64,000 nt of DNA from assembly GCF_013385825.1 (NCBI RefSeq), contig NZ_JACAPG010000014.1, forward strand, positions 434,001-498,000, written 5' to 3'. How positions within the stretch are numbered: the first letter of the stretch is position 1; the number at the start of each line of letters is the position of its first letter. This stretch comes from Pseudomonas reactans (GTDB lineage Bacteria > Pseudomonadota > Gammaproteobacteria > Pseudomonadales > Pseudomonadaceae). The translations under genes were made by a program, and so were the position numbers. The notes below the pieces were generated by a model, which saw only the letters and a list, made by a program, of their open reading frames with translations, ran no database searches and was not told the origin of the DNA. Shown in pieces: positions 42,948 to 52,674 of this stretch.

Positions 42948-44538
42948 TGGATGCACTGACTGGCCCGACGACTTTATCCGCCGCTACCGCGAGCAAGGCT
43001 ACTGGCGCGGCGCGCCCTTGGGCGAACTGCTCCGCGAGCAGGCCCGGCGCACGCCAAACAAGGAGGCGCTGGTAGCCGGCTCGCGGCGCTGGAGCTACGC
43101 CGAGCTCGACCAGCAGGCCGACCGCCTGGCCGCCGGCCTGGCCGAGCGCGGGCTGGTGGCGGGCCAGCGGGTGCTGGTGCAGTTGCCGAATATCGCCGAG
43201 TTCTTCAGCCTGACCTTCGCCCTGCTGCGCCTGGGCGTGATCCCGGTGTTTGCGCTACCGGCCCACCGCGAACATGAACTGGCGCACCTGGCGCACCTCA
43301 GCCAGGCGGTGGCCTATGTGATAGTCGATCAACACCTGGGCTTCGACTATCGCCCGTTGGCGCGCACGTTGCGTGAGCAAGTGCCGAGCCTGCAACAGGT
43401 GTGGGTGGTCGGTGCTGCCGAGGAATTCGTGCCGCTGGCGCAGTGCGTGGCCAGCCCGCGCGAACTGCCTGCGCCGGATTCGCGGGAGGTGGCGGTGCTG
43501 CTGTTGTCCGGCGGCACCACCGGCCTGCCCAAACTGATCCCGCGCACCCATGACGACTACGCGTGCAATGCGCGCCTGGCTGCCCAGGCGTGTGGGTTCG
43601 ATGCCGATACCCGATACCTCGCCGCACTGCCGGTGGCGCACAATTTCCCCCTCGCCTCTCCCGGTGCTTTGGGCGTGTTCAGTGTCGGCGCTACCCTGGT
43701 ACTGGCGCCGGAACCGAGCCCGGACACCGCCTTTGAGCTGATCGAACGCGAACGCATCACCCACACGGCCCTGATCCCACCGCTGGTGTTGCTGTGGCTG
43801 GAAGTCGCGCAATGGTCCGATAACGACCTGGGCAGCCTGCAATGGCTGCAGGTAGGCGGCGCCCGGCTCAAGGCCGAGATCGCCGCACGCATCCGTCCGG
43901 TCCTGGGCTGCGGCCTGCAACAGGTGTATGGCATGGCCGAGGGTTTGCTGTGCTTCACGCCACTGGATGATCCGCAGGCGCGGGTGTTCGACACCCAGGG
44001 GCTGCCGCTGACCGCCGACGACGAGATCCGCATCGTCGACGCCGACGACCAGCCGGTCGCCCCTGGTGCCGTCGGTGAATTGCTGGTGCGCGGCCCTTAC
44101 ACCATTCGCGGCTATTACAACGCCGCCGAGCAGAACCAGCGCGCGTTTACCGCCGACGGTTTTTACCGCAGCGGCGACCTGGTGCGGCGCCTGCCCGAGG
44201 GGCATTTGATTGTCGAGGGTCGCAGCAAGGATGTGATCAATCGCGGGGGCGAGAAAATCCCCGTGGAAGAGATCGAGAACCTGCTGCTCGGCCATCCGTT
44301 GATTCGCGATGTGGCGCTGGTGGCGCTGGCCGACGAGTTGCTCGGCGAGCGCAGTTGCGCCTGTGTGCTGGCCCACGGCGAGCGGGTCGACCTCGCCTCG
44401 ATCAACGCCTGGCTGCGCGAACGTGGGCTGGCCGCCTACAAGTTGCCGGATCGCTTGCAGGTGCTGCGCGAGTTCCCGTTGACGCGCCTCGGCAAGGTCA
44501 ACCGAAAGGCCTTGGCGGAACAGGTGCTGGCGCTATGA
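42940..44538 (+). CDS. pchD: Salicyl-AMP ligase (PchD/YbtE-like)
   Basis: Activates salicylate with ATP and loads it on the aryl carrier protein of NRPS 1. A 532-residue stand-alone adenylation enzyme of the EntE/DhbE/PchD group: core A3 LLSGGTTGLPKLIPRTH, the aryl-acid pocket region LPVAHNFPLASPG (typical of 2,3-DHB and salicylate ligases), YGMAEGLL, and the A10 lysine in RLGKVNRKAL. The start at MLDGCTDWP (42940) follows GGAG by seven bases and overlaps the previous gene's end by eight bases. Salicylate rather than dihydroxybenzoate is inferred from the pchA and pchB genes downstream. Confidence 0.92.
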   Translation: MLDGCTDWPDDFIRRYREQGYWRGAPLGELLREQARRTPNKEALVAGSRRWSYAELDQQADRLAAGLAERGLVAGQRVLVQLPNIAEFFSLTFALLRLGVIPVFALPAHREHELAHLAHLSQAVAYVIVDQHLGFDYRPLARTLREQVPSLQQVWVVGAAEEFVPLAQCVASPRELPAPDSREVAVLLLSGGTTGLPKLIPRTHDDYACNARLAAQACGFDADTRYLAALPVAHNFPLASPGALGVFSVGATLVLAPEPSPDTAFELIERERITHTALIPPLVLLWLEVAQWSDNDLGSLQWLQVGGARLKAEIAARIRPVLGCGLQQVYGMAEGLLCFTPLDDPQARVFDTQGLPLTADDEIRIVDADDQPVAPGAVGELLVRGPYTIRGYYNAAEQNQRAFTADGFYRSGDLVRRLPEGHLIVEGRSKDVINRGGEKIPVEEIENLLLGHPLIRDVALVALADELLGERSCACVLAHGERVDLASINAWLRERGLAAYKLPDRLQVLREFPLTRLGKVNRKALAEQVLAL

Positions 44539-45293
44539 GCGGCACTGCATCGCCATGGCTGCGTGTGCTGCGAGAAAGCCAACAGGCGCGGGCACGCCTG
44601 GTGTGCCTGGCCCATGCCGGGGGCAGCGCGAGTTTTTTCCGTCCGTGGCTGACGCACCTGCCGGGGGATATCGACCTGCTGGCCGTGCAATCTCCGGGAC
44701 GCGAAGAGCGTTTCAACGAAACGCATATCCCCTGCCTGGACAGGCTCGCCGAACACATTGGCGCAGCACTGCAAAAGTTACCCGCCCGGCCCTTGCTGCT
44801 GTTCGGTCACAGCATGGGCGCCGCCCTCGCCTACGCCGTGGGAGTGCGCCTGCAAGCGGCGGGCTCTGGCGCCGCCCATGTGTTCGTCTCGGGTCACGCG
44901 CCTCCACACCGGCAACCAGACAGTGACCTGCACCGCCAGGACGACGCCGCACTGATCGCCGACATCCTGCGCCAGGACGCCGACGCCGCCGGCCTGTGGG
45001 CCAATCCCCAACTGCGTGCGTTGTTCCTGCCAACCCTGCGCAGCGACTACCAGGCCATCGAAACCTGGCGCCCACAGCAGCTTACCCGCTTGTCGGCGCC
45101 ACTCGACGTGCTGCTGGCCCGCGATGACGCCGAAGTCAGCCTTGAGCAGGCCCGTGCTTGGGCTGACCTCAGCGACCATACCCCGGATATCCGCCTGTTC
45201 GACGGCGACCACTTTTACCTCAAGCATCAGCCGCGACCGGTGATCCATCACCTGTTGCAACGCACTGCCTACCTACAGGGAGACTCGGTATGA
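44535..45293 (+). CDS. pchC: Type II thioesterase (PchC-like)
   Basis: Editing thioesterase of 252 residues that frees mis-primed carrier domains, as PchC does in pyochelin synthesis. Catalytic Ser in LFGHSMGAAL, Asp in LLARDDAEV and His in DGDHFYL; the N-terminal LVCLAHAGGSASFFRPW is the family hallmark. ATG at 44535 overlaps the pchD stop. The order D-C-B-A is the same as in the P. aeruginosa pchDCBA operon. Confidence 0.92.
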   Translation: MSGTASPWLRVLRESQQARARLVCLAHAGGSASFFRPWLTHLPGDIDLLAVQSPGREERFNETHIPCLDRLAEHIGAALQKLPARPLLLFGHSMGAALAYAVGVRLQAAGSGAAHVFVSGHAPPHRQPDSDLHRQDDAALIADILRQDADAAGLWANPQLRALFLPTLRSDYQAIETWRPQQLTRLSAPLDVLLARDDAEVSLEQARAWADLSDHTPDIRLFDGDHFYLKHQPRPVIHHLLQRTAYLQGDSV

Positions 45294-45598
45294 AAACCCC
45301 GGAACACTGCACTGGCCTTTCGGACATTCGTGAAGCCATCGACAGCCTCGACCAGCAGATCATCGAGGCCCTCGGCCTGCGCATGCAGTACGTCAAGGCC
45401 GCCTCCGCGTTCAAGCCCGACCAGGCCAGCATCGCCGCCCCGGAACGTGTCGCGGCGATGTTGCCGCAGCGCCGACAATGGGCGCAGACGGCCGGGCTGG
45501 ACGCAGAGTTTATCGAGGGGTTGTTCAACCAGATCATCCACTGGTACATCGCCGAGCAGACCGCCTTCTGGTTGCAGAAAAAGAGCAAGGTGGTATGA
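45290..45598 (+). CDS. pchB: Isochorismate-pyruvate lyase
   Basis: Converts isochorismate to salicylate and pyruvate. The 102-residue AroQ-type helical protein is very close to P. aeruginosa PchB: KTPEHCTGLSDIREAID at the start, PERVAAMLPQR in the middle and IIHWYIAEQ near the end. The active-site residues Arg31 and Lys42 of PchB are at the same numbers here. It overlaps pchC and pchA by four bases each. Confidence 0.96.
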   Translation: MKTPEHCTGLSDIREAIDSLDQQIIEALGLRMQYVKAASAFKPDQASIAAPERVAAMLPQRRQWAQTAGLDAEFIEGLFNQIIHWYIAEQTAFWLQKKSKVV

Positions 45599-46980
45599 AC
45601 CTGGACGCGTTGCTCAAGCTGTTCCAGACCGCGCACCAGCGTGCGGTGGCGTATCAACGGCCCGTCATCGCCGTTTCTTCACACCCCGCGCCGACGCTGG
45701 AGGCCCTGGCCCTTTACGAAGCCCACCGGCAGGGTTTCTTCTGGCGCGCGCACTCGCCAGACCTGACACTGTTCGGCCTGGGCTGCGCCTGGCAGATCGA
45801 GGCCAGCGGCCCCCAGCGCATGCTCGACGTCGACCGGCAATGGTTCGCCCTGTGCGCCGACGCGGTGATCGACGGGCCCAAGGCACCCTTGCTGCTGGGC
45901 GGCATGTGCTTCGATGAACAACGGCCATGCGCACCGCATTGGGCCGCCTTCGCTGACGCGAGTTTTCATTTGGCCCATTGGCTGCTCAGCGAAGACACCG
46001 ACGGCTGCTGGCTACGCTGCCAGCAAGTGGTCGAACCCGACAGCGACCCGCAGGCATTGGCCCGCGACAGCATCGCGGCCTATGCGCAACTGCTCAACCC
46101 GCCCGCCGCGACGGCCACAGCGCCCGATGTTATCGAACGCAACGCGCTGCCTTCCCCACAATGGCAGGGGAAGGTCGATATGGCGTTGCAGGCCATTTCA
46201 CGCGGTGACTTGAACAAAGTGGTGTTGGCGCGGCATATCGAGTACCAGTTGGACGCGCCCCTCGACAGTGGTGCAGTGATGCAGCGCCTGCATGCACGGG
46301 GTAACGCCTCCCACCTGTTCGCGCTGCACCGTGGCGAGCATTGCTTCATGGGCGCCACCCCCGAACGACTGCTCAGTTGTCAGGCGGGTCGCCTGACCAC
46401 CCATGCCCTGGCAGGCAGCGCACGACGAGGCATTACGGCCGACGAGGATCACGTTATCGGTGAACGGCTATTGGCCGATCCCAAGGAGCAACATGAACAC
46501 CAACTGGTGGTGCAGACCATCACCCAGGCCCTGGATGGCAAGGTCCGCGACCTCCAGGCTGCGTCATCCCCCCACCTGCTGAAGCTCGCCAACGTGCAGC
46601 ACCTGAGCACGCCGATCATGGCGCAACTCAACCCGGAAAAGCGGTTGCTGGACGGCGTTCACGCGCTGCATCCAACGCCAGCGGTGGGTGGATTGCCAAG
46701 TGCGACCGCCATGGATTTCATCCGCCGCCACGAAGGTTTCGATCGGGGTTGGTATGCGGCGCCTGTGGGGTGGCTGGACTCACAGGGCAATGGAGATTTC
46801 CTGGTCGCTCTGCGCTCGGCGCTGATGACCCCGCGACACTGTCATTTGTTCGCGGGGTGCGGAATCGTTCATGGATCTAGGCCAGCCGATGAATATGAGG
46901 AAACCCAGATCAAGCTTGCCAGCATGGAGCAGGCACTCTTGCCTGATTGCCACCCCGACCCTAATCGAAAGCACCATTGA
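45595..46980 (+). CDS. pchA: Salicylate-pathway isochorismate synthase
   Basis: Makes isochorismate from chorismate for PchB. A 461-residue MST-family enzyme with LNKVVLARHIEY, ATPERLLSC, LAGSARRG, DPKEQHEHQLVVQTI, HPTPAVGGLP and the C-terminal GCGIVHGSRPADEYEETQIKL, all expected for menF/entC/pchA enzymes. The start at MNLDALLKL (45595) overlaps the pchB stop; the upstream in-frame start at 45478 lies within pchB. Last gene of the 26-kb operon. Its last 20 bases overlap the 3' end of the convergent CigR-like gene. Confidence 0.94.
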   Translation: MNLDALLKLFQTAHQRAVAYQRPVIAVSSHPAPTLEALALYEAHRQGFFWRAHSPDLTLFGLGCAWQIEASGPQRMLDVDRQWFALCADAVIDGPKAPLLLGGMCFDEQRPCAPHWAAFADASFHLAHWLLSEDTDGCWLRCQQVVEPDSDPQALARDSIAAYAQLLNPPAATATAPDVIERNALPSPQWQGKVDMALQAISRGDLNKVVLARHIEYQLDAPLDSGAVMQRLHARGNASHLFALHRGEHCFMGATPERLLSCQAGRLTTHALAGSARRGITADEDHVIGERLLADPKEQHEHQLVVQTITQALDGKVRDLQAASSPHLLKLANVQHLSTPIMAQLNPEKRLLDGVHALHPTPAVGGLPSATAMDFIRRHEGFDRGWYAAPVGWLDSQGNGDFLVALRSALMTPRHCHLFAGCGIVHGSRPADEYEETQIKLASMEQALLPDCHPDPNRKHH

Positions 46981-47407
46981 GCACCTCATAAATGAGGCCG
47001 GAAGCAATGGCGACAAGGATCAAATCCGTACCCGCCTGCCGCCACTCATAGCCGTCGTAATGTGGCAACCTGCCCAGCAAGCGACCATCCAACTTCTTGG
47101 CAATGCCCGGAGGCATGGGTTTTCCTCGCGCCAGATTCTTCTGTATCCCAGGCGGCAGTGATGGGCCTGGGCGCCAATAGTCACGATAGCCTCCGACCAC
47201 ACCCAGGATGCTGCCCCGGTCGATGCTGGGGCCGCGCCGCCAATCATCTACGTCGGAGCCCTTGTCCTTTTGACCTTGGCCCCCTTGTGCGTTGCCCTTT
47301 GCGTGGCCTTGACCCTTGCCGTTGCCGGGGTCGGCTACAGTCGCCACCGAGCCCATAAGCAAAACAGTGCCGATCAATGCAACTGCCAACGTGCGAGATT
47401 TGAACAT
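46961..47407 (-). CDS. CigR-like exported protein (RcnB family type)
   Basis: A 148-residue exported protein: signal peptide (SRTLAVALIGTVLLMGSVATVA), a Gly/Lys/Gln-rich linker (NGKGQGHAKGNAQGGQG), then the doublet PPGIQKNLARGKPMPPGIAKKL and the ending YEWRQAGTDLILVAIASGLIYEVL, which is the pattern of the CigR family (CigR of Salmonella is an anti-virulence regulator). In Pseudomonas these small proteins have no established job. Its GGAG lies ten bases before the ATG. It runs convergently to pchA and overlaps it by 20 bases at the 3' end, so it is likely unrelated to the siderophore. Confidence 0.85.
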   Translation of the reverse strand: MFKSRTLAVALIGTVLLMGSVATVADPGNGKGQGHAKGNAQGGQGQKDKGSDVDDWRRGPSIDRGSILGVVGGYRDYWRPGPSLPPGIQKNLARGKPMPPGIAKKLDGRLLGRLPHYDGYEWRQAGTDLILVAIASGLIYEVLNGAFD

Positions 47408-47648
47408 GGTCGTCTTCTCCAGATGGGAACTACCCTAGGAATGTAGACGATATTTCCCTATGAACCCTGTGCCCGCCCTAACATATAATAAAAACTGTTA
47501 ATCATACGGATAAATTAAATAATATTAACTGATAATTAGCTTATTCCAAAATAGCCTTTCACTCAGGTTTTTTATAGGATTATCTTCGCTTCACAGACCG
47601 ACCCCATACCTGGCGGAGGACGTATTCCCTAGCCCCCAGGTTGCCTAC
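47408..47648. promoter_or_regulatory. AT-rich divergent promoter region
   Basis: A 241-base, strongly AT-rich region between the CigR-like gene and the receptor operon. A perfect TATAAT occurs at 47484-47489 on the plus strand, without a clear -35. I found no convincing Fur box or PchR-box-like element, so the receptor operon is probably not controlled with the siderophore cluster. Confidence 0.35.
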
Positions 47649-50069
47649 ATGCCAGACATCGCACTCCCCACCTCCCTTAACAAATTTCACCTGTCACTCT
47701 TGGCCAGCTCCGTGCTGATAGCAGCGGCGCCCGCCTTCGCCGAAGACGCCAAGCTCGACACCGTGACGGTGATCTCCACCGGCCTGCGGGGCCAGGAGCG
47801 CACGGTGGCCGACAGCCCGGCGCCCATCGATGTGATCAACAGCGACCAACTGCTCAAGACCGGTCGCGCCGAGCTGTCCGAGGCAATTGCAAAGCTGCTG
47901 CCATCGTTCAACTTCGGCACCAACATCGCCGGCTACAACTCGGTGACACGTCCCCTGAGCAACCGCAGCCTCGGCCCGGCCTACACGCTGGTGCTGGTCA
48001 ACGGCAAACGGCGCCACAATGGCGCGACGGGGCAGCGCGGCTCGATCGACAACAGTGGCGCGAATGCGGTGGACATCGACCTGATCCCGGTCAGCGCGGT
48101 AGACCATATCGAAGTGCTCAAAGACAGCGCTGCCGCACAGTACGGCTCCGACGCGGTGGCGGGCGTGATCAACATCATCCTCAAGAACACCAAGAGTGGC
48201 GGCCACCTGGAAACCAGCTACGGCCAGCTGTATTCCGGCCAGGGCGAGACCATCAAGGTCGCGGGTGACCAAGGCTTCGAACTGGGCCAGGGCGGCTTTT
48301 TCCACTTCTCGGCCGATGCGCGCAAACGCGGCAGCGCTTCCTGGAACGACAAGGCGGACAGCAGCGTGCGGGCGTTCAGCGACCCGGCCAAGGAAGCTGC
48401 GTGGGATCGCGTCGCGATCAAGAACGGCGACCCGGACCTCAAGGCCTTCAACCTGGCCTACAACGCCGAACTGCCGCTGGAAGACCTGACGCTGTATTCG
48501 TTCTCCACCTACGGCGAACGCGATGCCGAGGCCGCCAACTACTTCCGCCTGCCCACCGGCACGGCCGCTGTGCCCGAGGTTTTTCCGGACGGTTACTTCC
48601 CGCTCAATAACATCAAGGACCGCGACTACCAACTGCTGTTCGGCGGCAAGGGGTTGGTGGCCGACTGGAACTGGGACCTCAGCACCACTTACGGGCGCAA
48701 TAACGTGCACCACTCCAGCGACCTCAACATCAACCCGTCGCTGGGCACGGCGTCACCGACCAAGTTCGACAACCTGGCGACCTTCCGCTTCGAGCAATGG
48801 GTCAACAACCTGGACTTCACCCGCCGCTACGACAGCTTGTTCAACCTGACGCCGCCGGTGCAGGTGTCGGCGGGCCTGGAGCATCGTTGGGAGCATTTCA
48901 GTACCTTTGCCGGCGACCGCGAGGCCTATATCACCGGCACCTACCCCGCCGCTTCCGGCGCGCAGGCCGCCGTGACGATTCGCCCGGAAGACGAAGTGAG
49001 CCTGATCCGCAATAACTACGCAGGTTACCTGGACCTGGGTTTCGACCTGACCGACCGTTGGTTCCTCGACGTCGCCGGCCGCGTGGAACATTACGACGAT
49101 GACTCGGGCAACACCTTCGGCCTGAAGCTGAACTCGCGCTATGAATTGACCGACACCGTGGCCGTGCGCGGCACCGTGGGCACCGGTTTCCGTGCGCCGT
49201 CCCTGACCCAGATCGGCTACACCGTGGCCGATAACCGTGTGGCCATCGATGCGAACGGCAACGTGGTGCCAGCGGTAACCCGCCTGACCCCGTCCGGCAG
49301 CAACCTGGCCAAGGCCCTCGGTGGCGATGACCTCAAGCCGGAGAAGTCACGCAACCTCGGGCTGGGCCTGGCCTGGCAGCCGGCGCCACGCACCAGCATC
49401 ACCGCCGATGCCTACCTGATCGACATCGACGACCGTATCGCCCTGACCAGCAATATCTACGACCGTGGCAACGGCGCGATCAACGCCATCCTCGCCGCCC
49501 AAGGCGTGCCCACCGGCACCTGGGTCAACTACTACACCAATGCGTTCGACACCCGCACCAAGGGCCTGGACGTGGTCGCCGACCACACCACGCCACTGGA
49601 CGCCTGGGGCAGTGTGCGCTGGAGCCTGGGGTTCAACTGGAACAAGACCACCATCGAAGGCACCCGCGACACGCCCAGTGCGCTGGCCGGTTCAGGCGTG
49701 ACCCTGGTGGGCCGCGACCGTGAAGGCGACCTGACCGACGCGTCACCCAAGACCAAATGGATCCTGGGCGCCAACTGGAAGGTCGAGGATTTGGCAGTCA
49801 ACCTGCAAACCGCCCGTTATGGCGCGGTCAAGACACTGGCGGTCAACCCGAGCGGCGACCGCAGCTTCGGCGCCAAGTGGATCACCGACCTGGACATCAG
49901 CTACACCTTCGTCGACAGCCTCACCGTCAGCATCGGCGGCACCAACATCTTCGACGTACGCCCCGACAAGCACGCGGTGTACAGCAACCTCGGCCTGGCC
50001 GCCTATGGCAACCCGCCGTTCTACCCCGGCGGCGGCTACTGGTACACCAAGCTCGCCTACGACTTCTGA
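47649..50069 (+). CDS. TonB-dependent receptor of a peptide/metal-type uptake operon
   Basis: Outer-membrane receptor of 806 residues: signal peptide ending in APAFAED, plug with TVTVISTGLRGQERTVADSPAPIDVI, LVNGKRRH, and the strongly conserved stretch IEVLKDSAAAQYGSDAVAGVIN; the barrel ends YTKLAYDF. It belongs to a different branch from the two receptors near 11-16 kb. The gene leads a five-gene operon with a dipeptide/nickel-type ABC importer, so the whole forms an outer-to-inner membrane uptake route for one substrate. That substrate could be a peptide, a nickel or zinc chelate, or a small peptide-like siderophore; the sequence does not tell. Confidence 0.88.
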   Translation: MPDIALPTSLNKFHLSLLASSVLIAAAPAFAEDAKLDTVTVISTGLRGQERTVADSPAPIDVINSDQLLKTGRAELSEAIAKLLPSFNFGTNIAGYNSVTRPLSNRSLGPAYTLVLVNGKRRHNGATGQRGSIDNSGANAVDIDLIPVSAVDHIEVLKDSAAAQYGSDAVAGVINIILKNTKSGGHLETSYGQLYSGQGETIKVAGDQGFELGQGGFFHFSADARKRGSASWNDKADSSVRAFSDPAKEAAWDRVAIKNGDPDLKAFNLAYNAELPLEDLTLYSFSTYGERDAEAANYFRLPTGTAAVPEVFPDGYFPLNNIKDRDYQLLFGGKGLVADWNWDLSTTYGRNNVHHSSDLNINPSLGTASPTKFDNLATFRFEQWVNNLDFTRRYDSLFNLTPPVQVSAGLEHRWEHFSTFAGDREAYITGTYPAASGAQAAVTIRPEDEVSLIRNNYAGYLDLGFDLTDRWFLDVAGRVEHYDDDSGNTFGLKLNSRYELTDTVAVRGTVGTGFRAPSLTQIGYTVADNRVAIDANGNVVPAVTRLTPSGSNLAKALGGDDLKPEKSRNLGLGLAWQPAPRTSITADAYLIDIDDRIALTSNIYDRGNGAINAILAAQGVPTGTWVNYYTNAFDTRTKGLDVVADHTTPLDAWGSVRWSLGFNWNKTTIEGTRDTPSALAGSGVTLVGRDREGDLTDASPKTKWILGANWKVEDLAVNLQTARYGAVKTLAVNPSGDRSFGAKWITDLDISYTFVDSLTVSIGGTNIFDVRPDKHAVYSNLGLAAYGNPPFYPGGGYWYTKLAYDF

Positions 50070-50095
50070 TCCAAACGCCACCTGAGGGCACCCCA

Positions 50096-51724
50096 TTGAA
50101 CACCTCCAACTTGATGAGCCGTCTGCTGGCACCCTGCGCCTTGGCGCTGAGCCTCGCCGCCTGCTCGCCCGGGACTGATACCCAGGCGGGCAAAACCCTG
50201 AACATCGCGTTTTTTGGCGACAACACCACCCTGGTCAGCGTCGACCCGTTCCAGGTGTATTGGTTGGAACACCGTGTACTGCTGCGCAACGTCGCCGAGT
50301 CTTTGACCGACCAGGACCCGGAGACCGGCAAGATCATCCCCTGGCTGGCCAAACGTTGGGAGGTGAGTGACGACGCGCTGACCTATACCTTCCACCTGCG
50401 TGAGGACGTCACCTTCAGCAATGGCGAGCGCTTCGATGCCAAGGCGGTGAAAACCGCGTTCGACAGCGACAAAGCGCTGGCCACCGAGCTACCCGCGACC
50501 TTCGGCGCCACCTACCTGGCAGGTTACGACCATGCCGAAGTGGTCGATGACTTCACCGTCAAGCTGGTGCTGTTCAAGCCTAACGCAGGTTTCCTGCAGG
50601 CGACGTCCACCACCAACCTGGCGATCCTCGCGCCGGCCTCCTACGCACTGACAGTGAAAGAGCGCTCCCTGGGCAAGATCATCGGCACCGGGCCGTTCGT
50701 ATTGGCCAGCTACACGCCGGAAGTCGGCGCACATTTGACCAAACGCAAGGGCTACGCCTGGGCTTCGGCCAATATGAAAAACCAGGGCGAAGCACACCTG
50801 GACGCGGTAGACATCAGCTACATCCCCGAAGAAAGCGTGCGCAACGGCCTGTTCCTGCAAGGCAAGGCCGACATCCTGTGGCCGCGCAACCCGTTCTCCG
50901 AAGTTGACCTGAAGCTGTTCCAGTCCAAGGGGGCGACGATCCAGAGCCGATCGTTGCCGGGCCCTGCGCTCAACCTCTTCCCCAACACCCGTGGCCAGCG
51001 CCTGCTGGCTGACAAACACGTGCGCCTGGCCGTGCAAAAGTCGATTGATCGCAAGAGCTACGCCAGCACGGTGTACAACGCCGAATTTCCGGTGGTGGAC
51101 GGCGTGTTTGATGTGACCACGCCGTACGTCAAAAGCCAGGCCGCCAAGCTCGGTTATGACCCGGCCGGTGCAGAGCGCCTGCTCGACCAGGCCGGCTGGG
51201 CCAAGGGCGCGGACGGCTACCGGCAGAAAAACGGCAAGCGCCTGAGCCTGAGCTACAACATCAGCCCGGCCGAGACCGCTGGCGACGTGCTGATCCAGGA
51301 CCAACTGCGCAAGGTCGGTATCGAGTTGAAACTCAGCGTGGTCACCCGCGCCGAATGGGTCGCCAACAACTCCGCCGGCAACTACGACCTGACCATCAAC
51401 TACATGACCCGCGCCGACCCGATCATCCTGCAAACCATCCTCGATCCGCGCAGCGCCAACAGTTCCACCGTGGCGACCAACACCTTCGAACCGGCGGTAC
51501 TGGATAAAGCCAAGGCGTTGTTTGATGCCGGCATCACCGCCACCCAGAGCCCGCAGCGCGCAGCCGCCTATGGCGATCTACAAGACCTGCTGATTGACGA
51601 AAGCTCGGCGTTCCCGATCTACGAGCGCGTGTGGCAGGCGGCAACCTCGCCCAAGGTGAAAAATTTCCGCTGGACCGCCGAGGGTTTTGCGCTGTTGGGT
51701 GATATCGAGATCGGCACGCCATGA
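50096..51724 (+). CDS. Extracellular solute-binding lipoprotein, family 5 (DppA/NikA-like)
   Basis: Periplasmic binding protein of the peptide/nickel family, 542 residues, anchored as a lipoprotein: signal LLAPCALALSLAAC with the lipidated Cys at residue 23. The start is a TTG (50096) with GAGGG eight bases upstream; the ATG at 50114 has no Shine-Dalgarno sequence. Family features include VAESLTDQDPETGKIIPWLAKRWEV near the N-terminus and DKHVRLAVQKSIDR in the middle. It passes the substrate brought in by the receptor upstream (26-base gap) to the permeases that follow with ATGA overlap. Confidence 0.9.
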   Translation: MNTSNLMSRLLAPCALALSLAACSPGTDTQAGKTLNIAFFGDNTTLVSVDPFQVYWLEHRVLLRNVAESLTDQDPETGKIIPWLAKRWEVSDDALTYTFHLREDVTFSNGERFDAKAVKTAFDSDKALATELPATFGATYLAGYDHAEVVDDFTVKLVLFKPNAGFLQATSTTNLAILAPASYALTVKERSLGKIIGTGPFVLASYTPEVGAHLTKRKGYAWASANMKNQGEAHLDAVDISYIPEESVRNGLFLQGKADILWPRNPFSEVDLKLFQSKGATIQSRSLPGPALNLFPNTRGQRLLADKHVRLAVQKSIDRKSYASTVYNAEFPVVDGVFDVTTPYVKSQAAKLGYDPAGAERLLDQAGWAKGADGYRQKNGKRLSLSYNISPAETAGDVLIQDQLRKVGIELKLSVVTRAEWVANNSAGNYDLTINYMTRADPIILQTILDPRSANSSTVATNTFEPAVLDKAKALFDAGITATQSPQRAAAYGDLQDLLIDESSAFPIYERVWQAATSPKVKNFRWTAEGFALLGDIEIGTP

Positions 51725-52671
51725 GCCGCTACCTGATCGGTCGGGTCGGCCAGGCACTGCTGGTGTTGTGGGGTGCCTACAGCATCACGTACTTCATCCT
51801 TTATTTGTTGCCGGGCGACACGCTGTCATTGATGCTCAGCGCCTCGGGCATGGAGGCTGACGCGCTGTCGGTGGAAGACCTGGCAAAGGCGCGGGCCTAT
51901 TACGGTTTGGACAAGGGCGTGTTCGAGCAGTATTTCGACCTGCTGTGGGGCGCCGTTCGAGGTGACTTCGGGCAGTCGCTATCGCTTAACCGCCCGGTCG
52001 CCGAGCTGCTGGTTGAACGCCTGCCGCAAACCTTGTCCCTGGCGGGCCTGGCTATCGTCCTGTCGTTGCTGGGCGGTATTGGCCTGGCTTACCTGACCGC
52101 CTATATCCGCTGGCAACCGTTGAAGAAAGCGTTGACGCGCTTGCCGTCCCTGGGCTTTTCGGTGCCGGTGTTCTGGATGGGGCTATTGCTGATCCAGGTG
52201 TTTGCCTTTGGCCTGGGTTGGTTTCCCGCCACCGGCAGCCGGGGCTTCGAAAGCCTGGTACTGCCGGCCGTCACCCTGGCCATTCCCAGTGCAGCGGTTT
52301 ACGCCCAGGTATTGCAACGCAGTTTTCAGGGCGTCTGGAAAGAGTCCTACATCACCACTGCCTACGCCAAAGGCCTCAGCCGAGGCCAGGTTCAGGCGCG
52401 CCATGGGTTCAAGAACGCCGCGCTGCCGATTCTGACCCTGATCGGTTTGCAGGTCGGCAATACGGTGTCCGGCGCGGTGCTGGTGGAGACCATCTTTGCG
52501 CGTTCCGGCATCGGCCGGTTGGCCCAGGAGGCCGTGTTGCGCCAGGACATCCCGGTGGTGCTGGCCATCGTCGCGGTGTCGGCTGCGGCCTTTGTACTGG
52601 TGAACCTGCTGGTCGATCTGCTTTACCCCTGGTTCGACCCGCGCATCTCCCACACGCCAAAGGTGTCCTAG
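51721..52671 (+). CDS. ABC transporter permease, DppB-like
   Basis: Inner-membrane permease of 316 residues with about six helices and the family start RYLIGRVGQALLVLWGAYSITYFILYLLPGD. The EAA cytoplasmic loop is in TAYAKGLSRGQVQARHGFKNAALP. Works as a pair with the following permease in the peptide/nickel-type importer; overlaps the binding protein by four bases. Confidence 0.92.
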   Translation: MSRYLIGRVGQALLVLWGAYSITYFILYLLPGDTLSLMLSASGMEADALSVEDLAKARAYYGLDKGVFEQYFDLLWGAVRGDFGQSLSLNRPVAELLVERLPQTLSLAGLAIVLSLLGGIGLAYLTAYIRWQPLKKALTRLPSLGFSVPVFWMGLLLIQVFAFGLGWFPATGSRGFESLVLPAVTLAIPSAAVYAQVLQRSFQGVWKESYITTAYAKGLSRGQVQARHGFKNAALPILTLIGLQVGNTVSGAVLVETIFARSGIGRLAQEAVLRQDIPVVLAIVAVSAAAFVLVNLLVDLLYPWFDPRISHTPKVS

Positions 52672-52674
52672 ACC

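Noticed and set aside
20733..46980. Naming the cluster pyochelin or yersiniabactin
   Set aside because: Three complete cysteine modules, no epimerase insert in the NRPS 1 adenylation domains, no PKS, and the extra tailoring genes fit neither.
47490..47560. TGATAATTAGCTTAT as a Fur box for the third receptor operon
   Set aside because: Only the left half fits; the right half does not match, and such strings are expected in this very AT-rich stretch.
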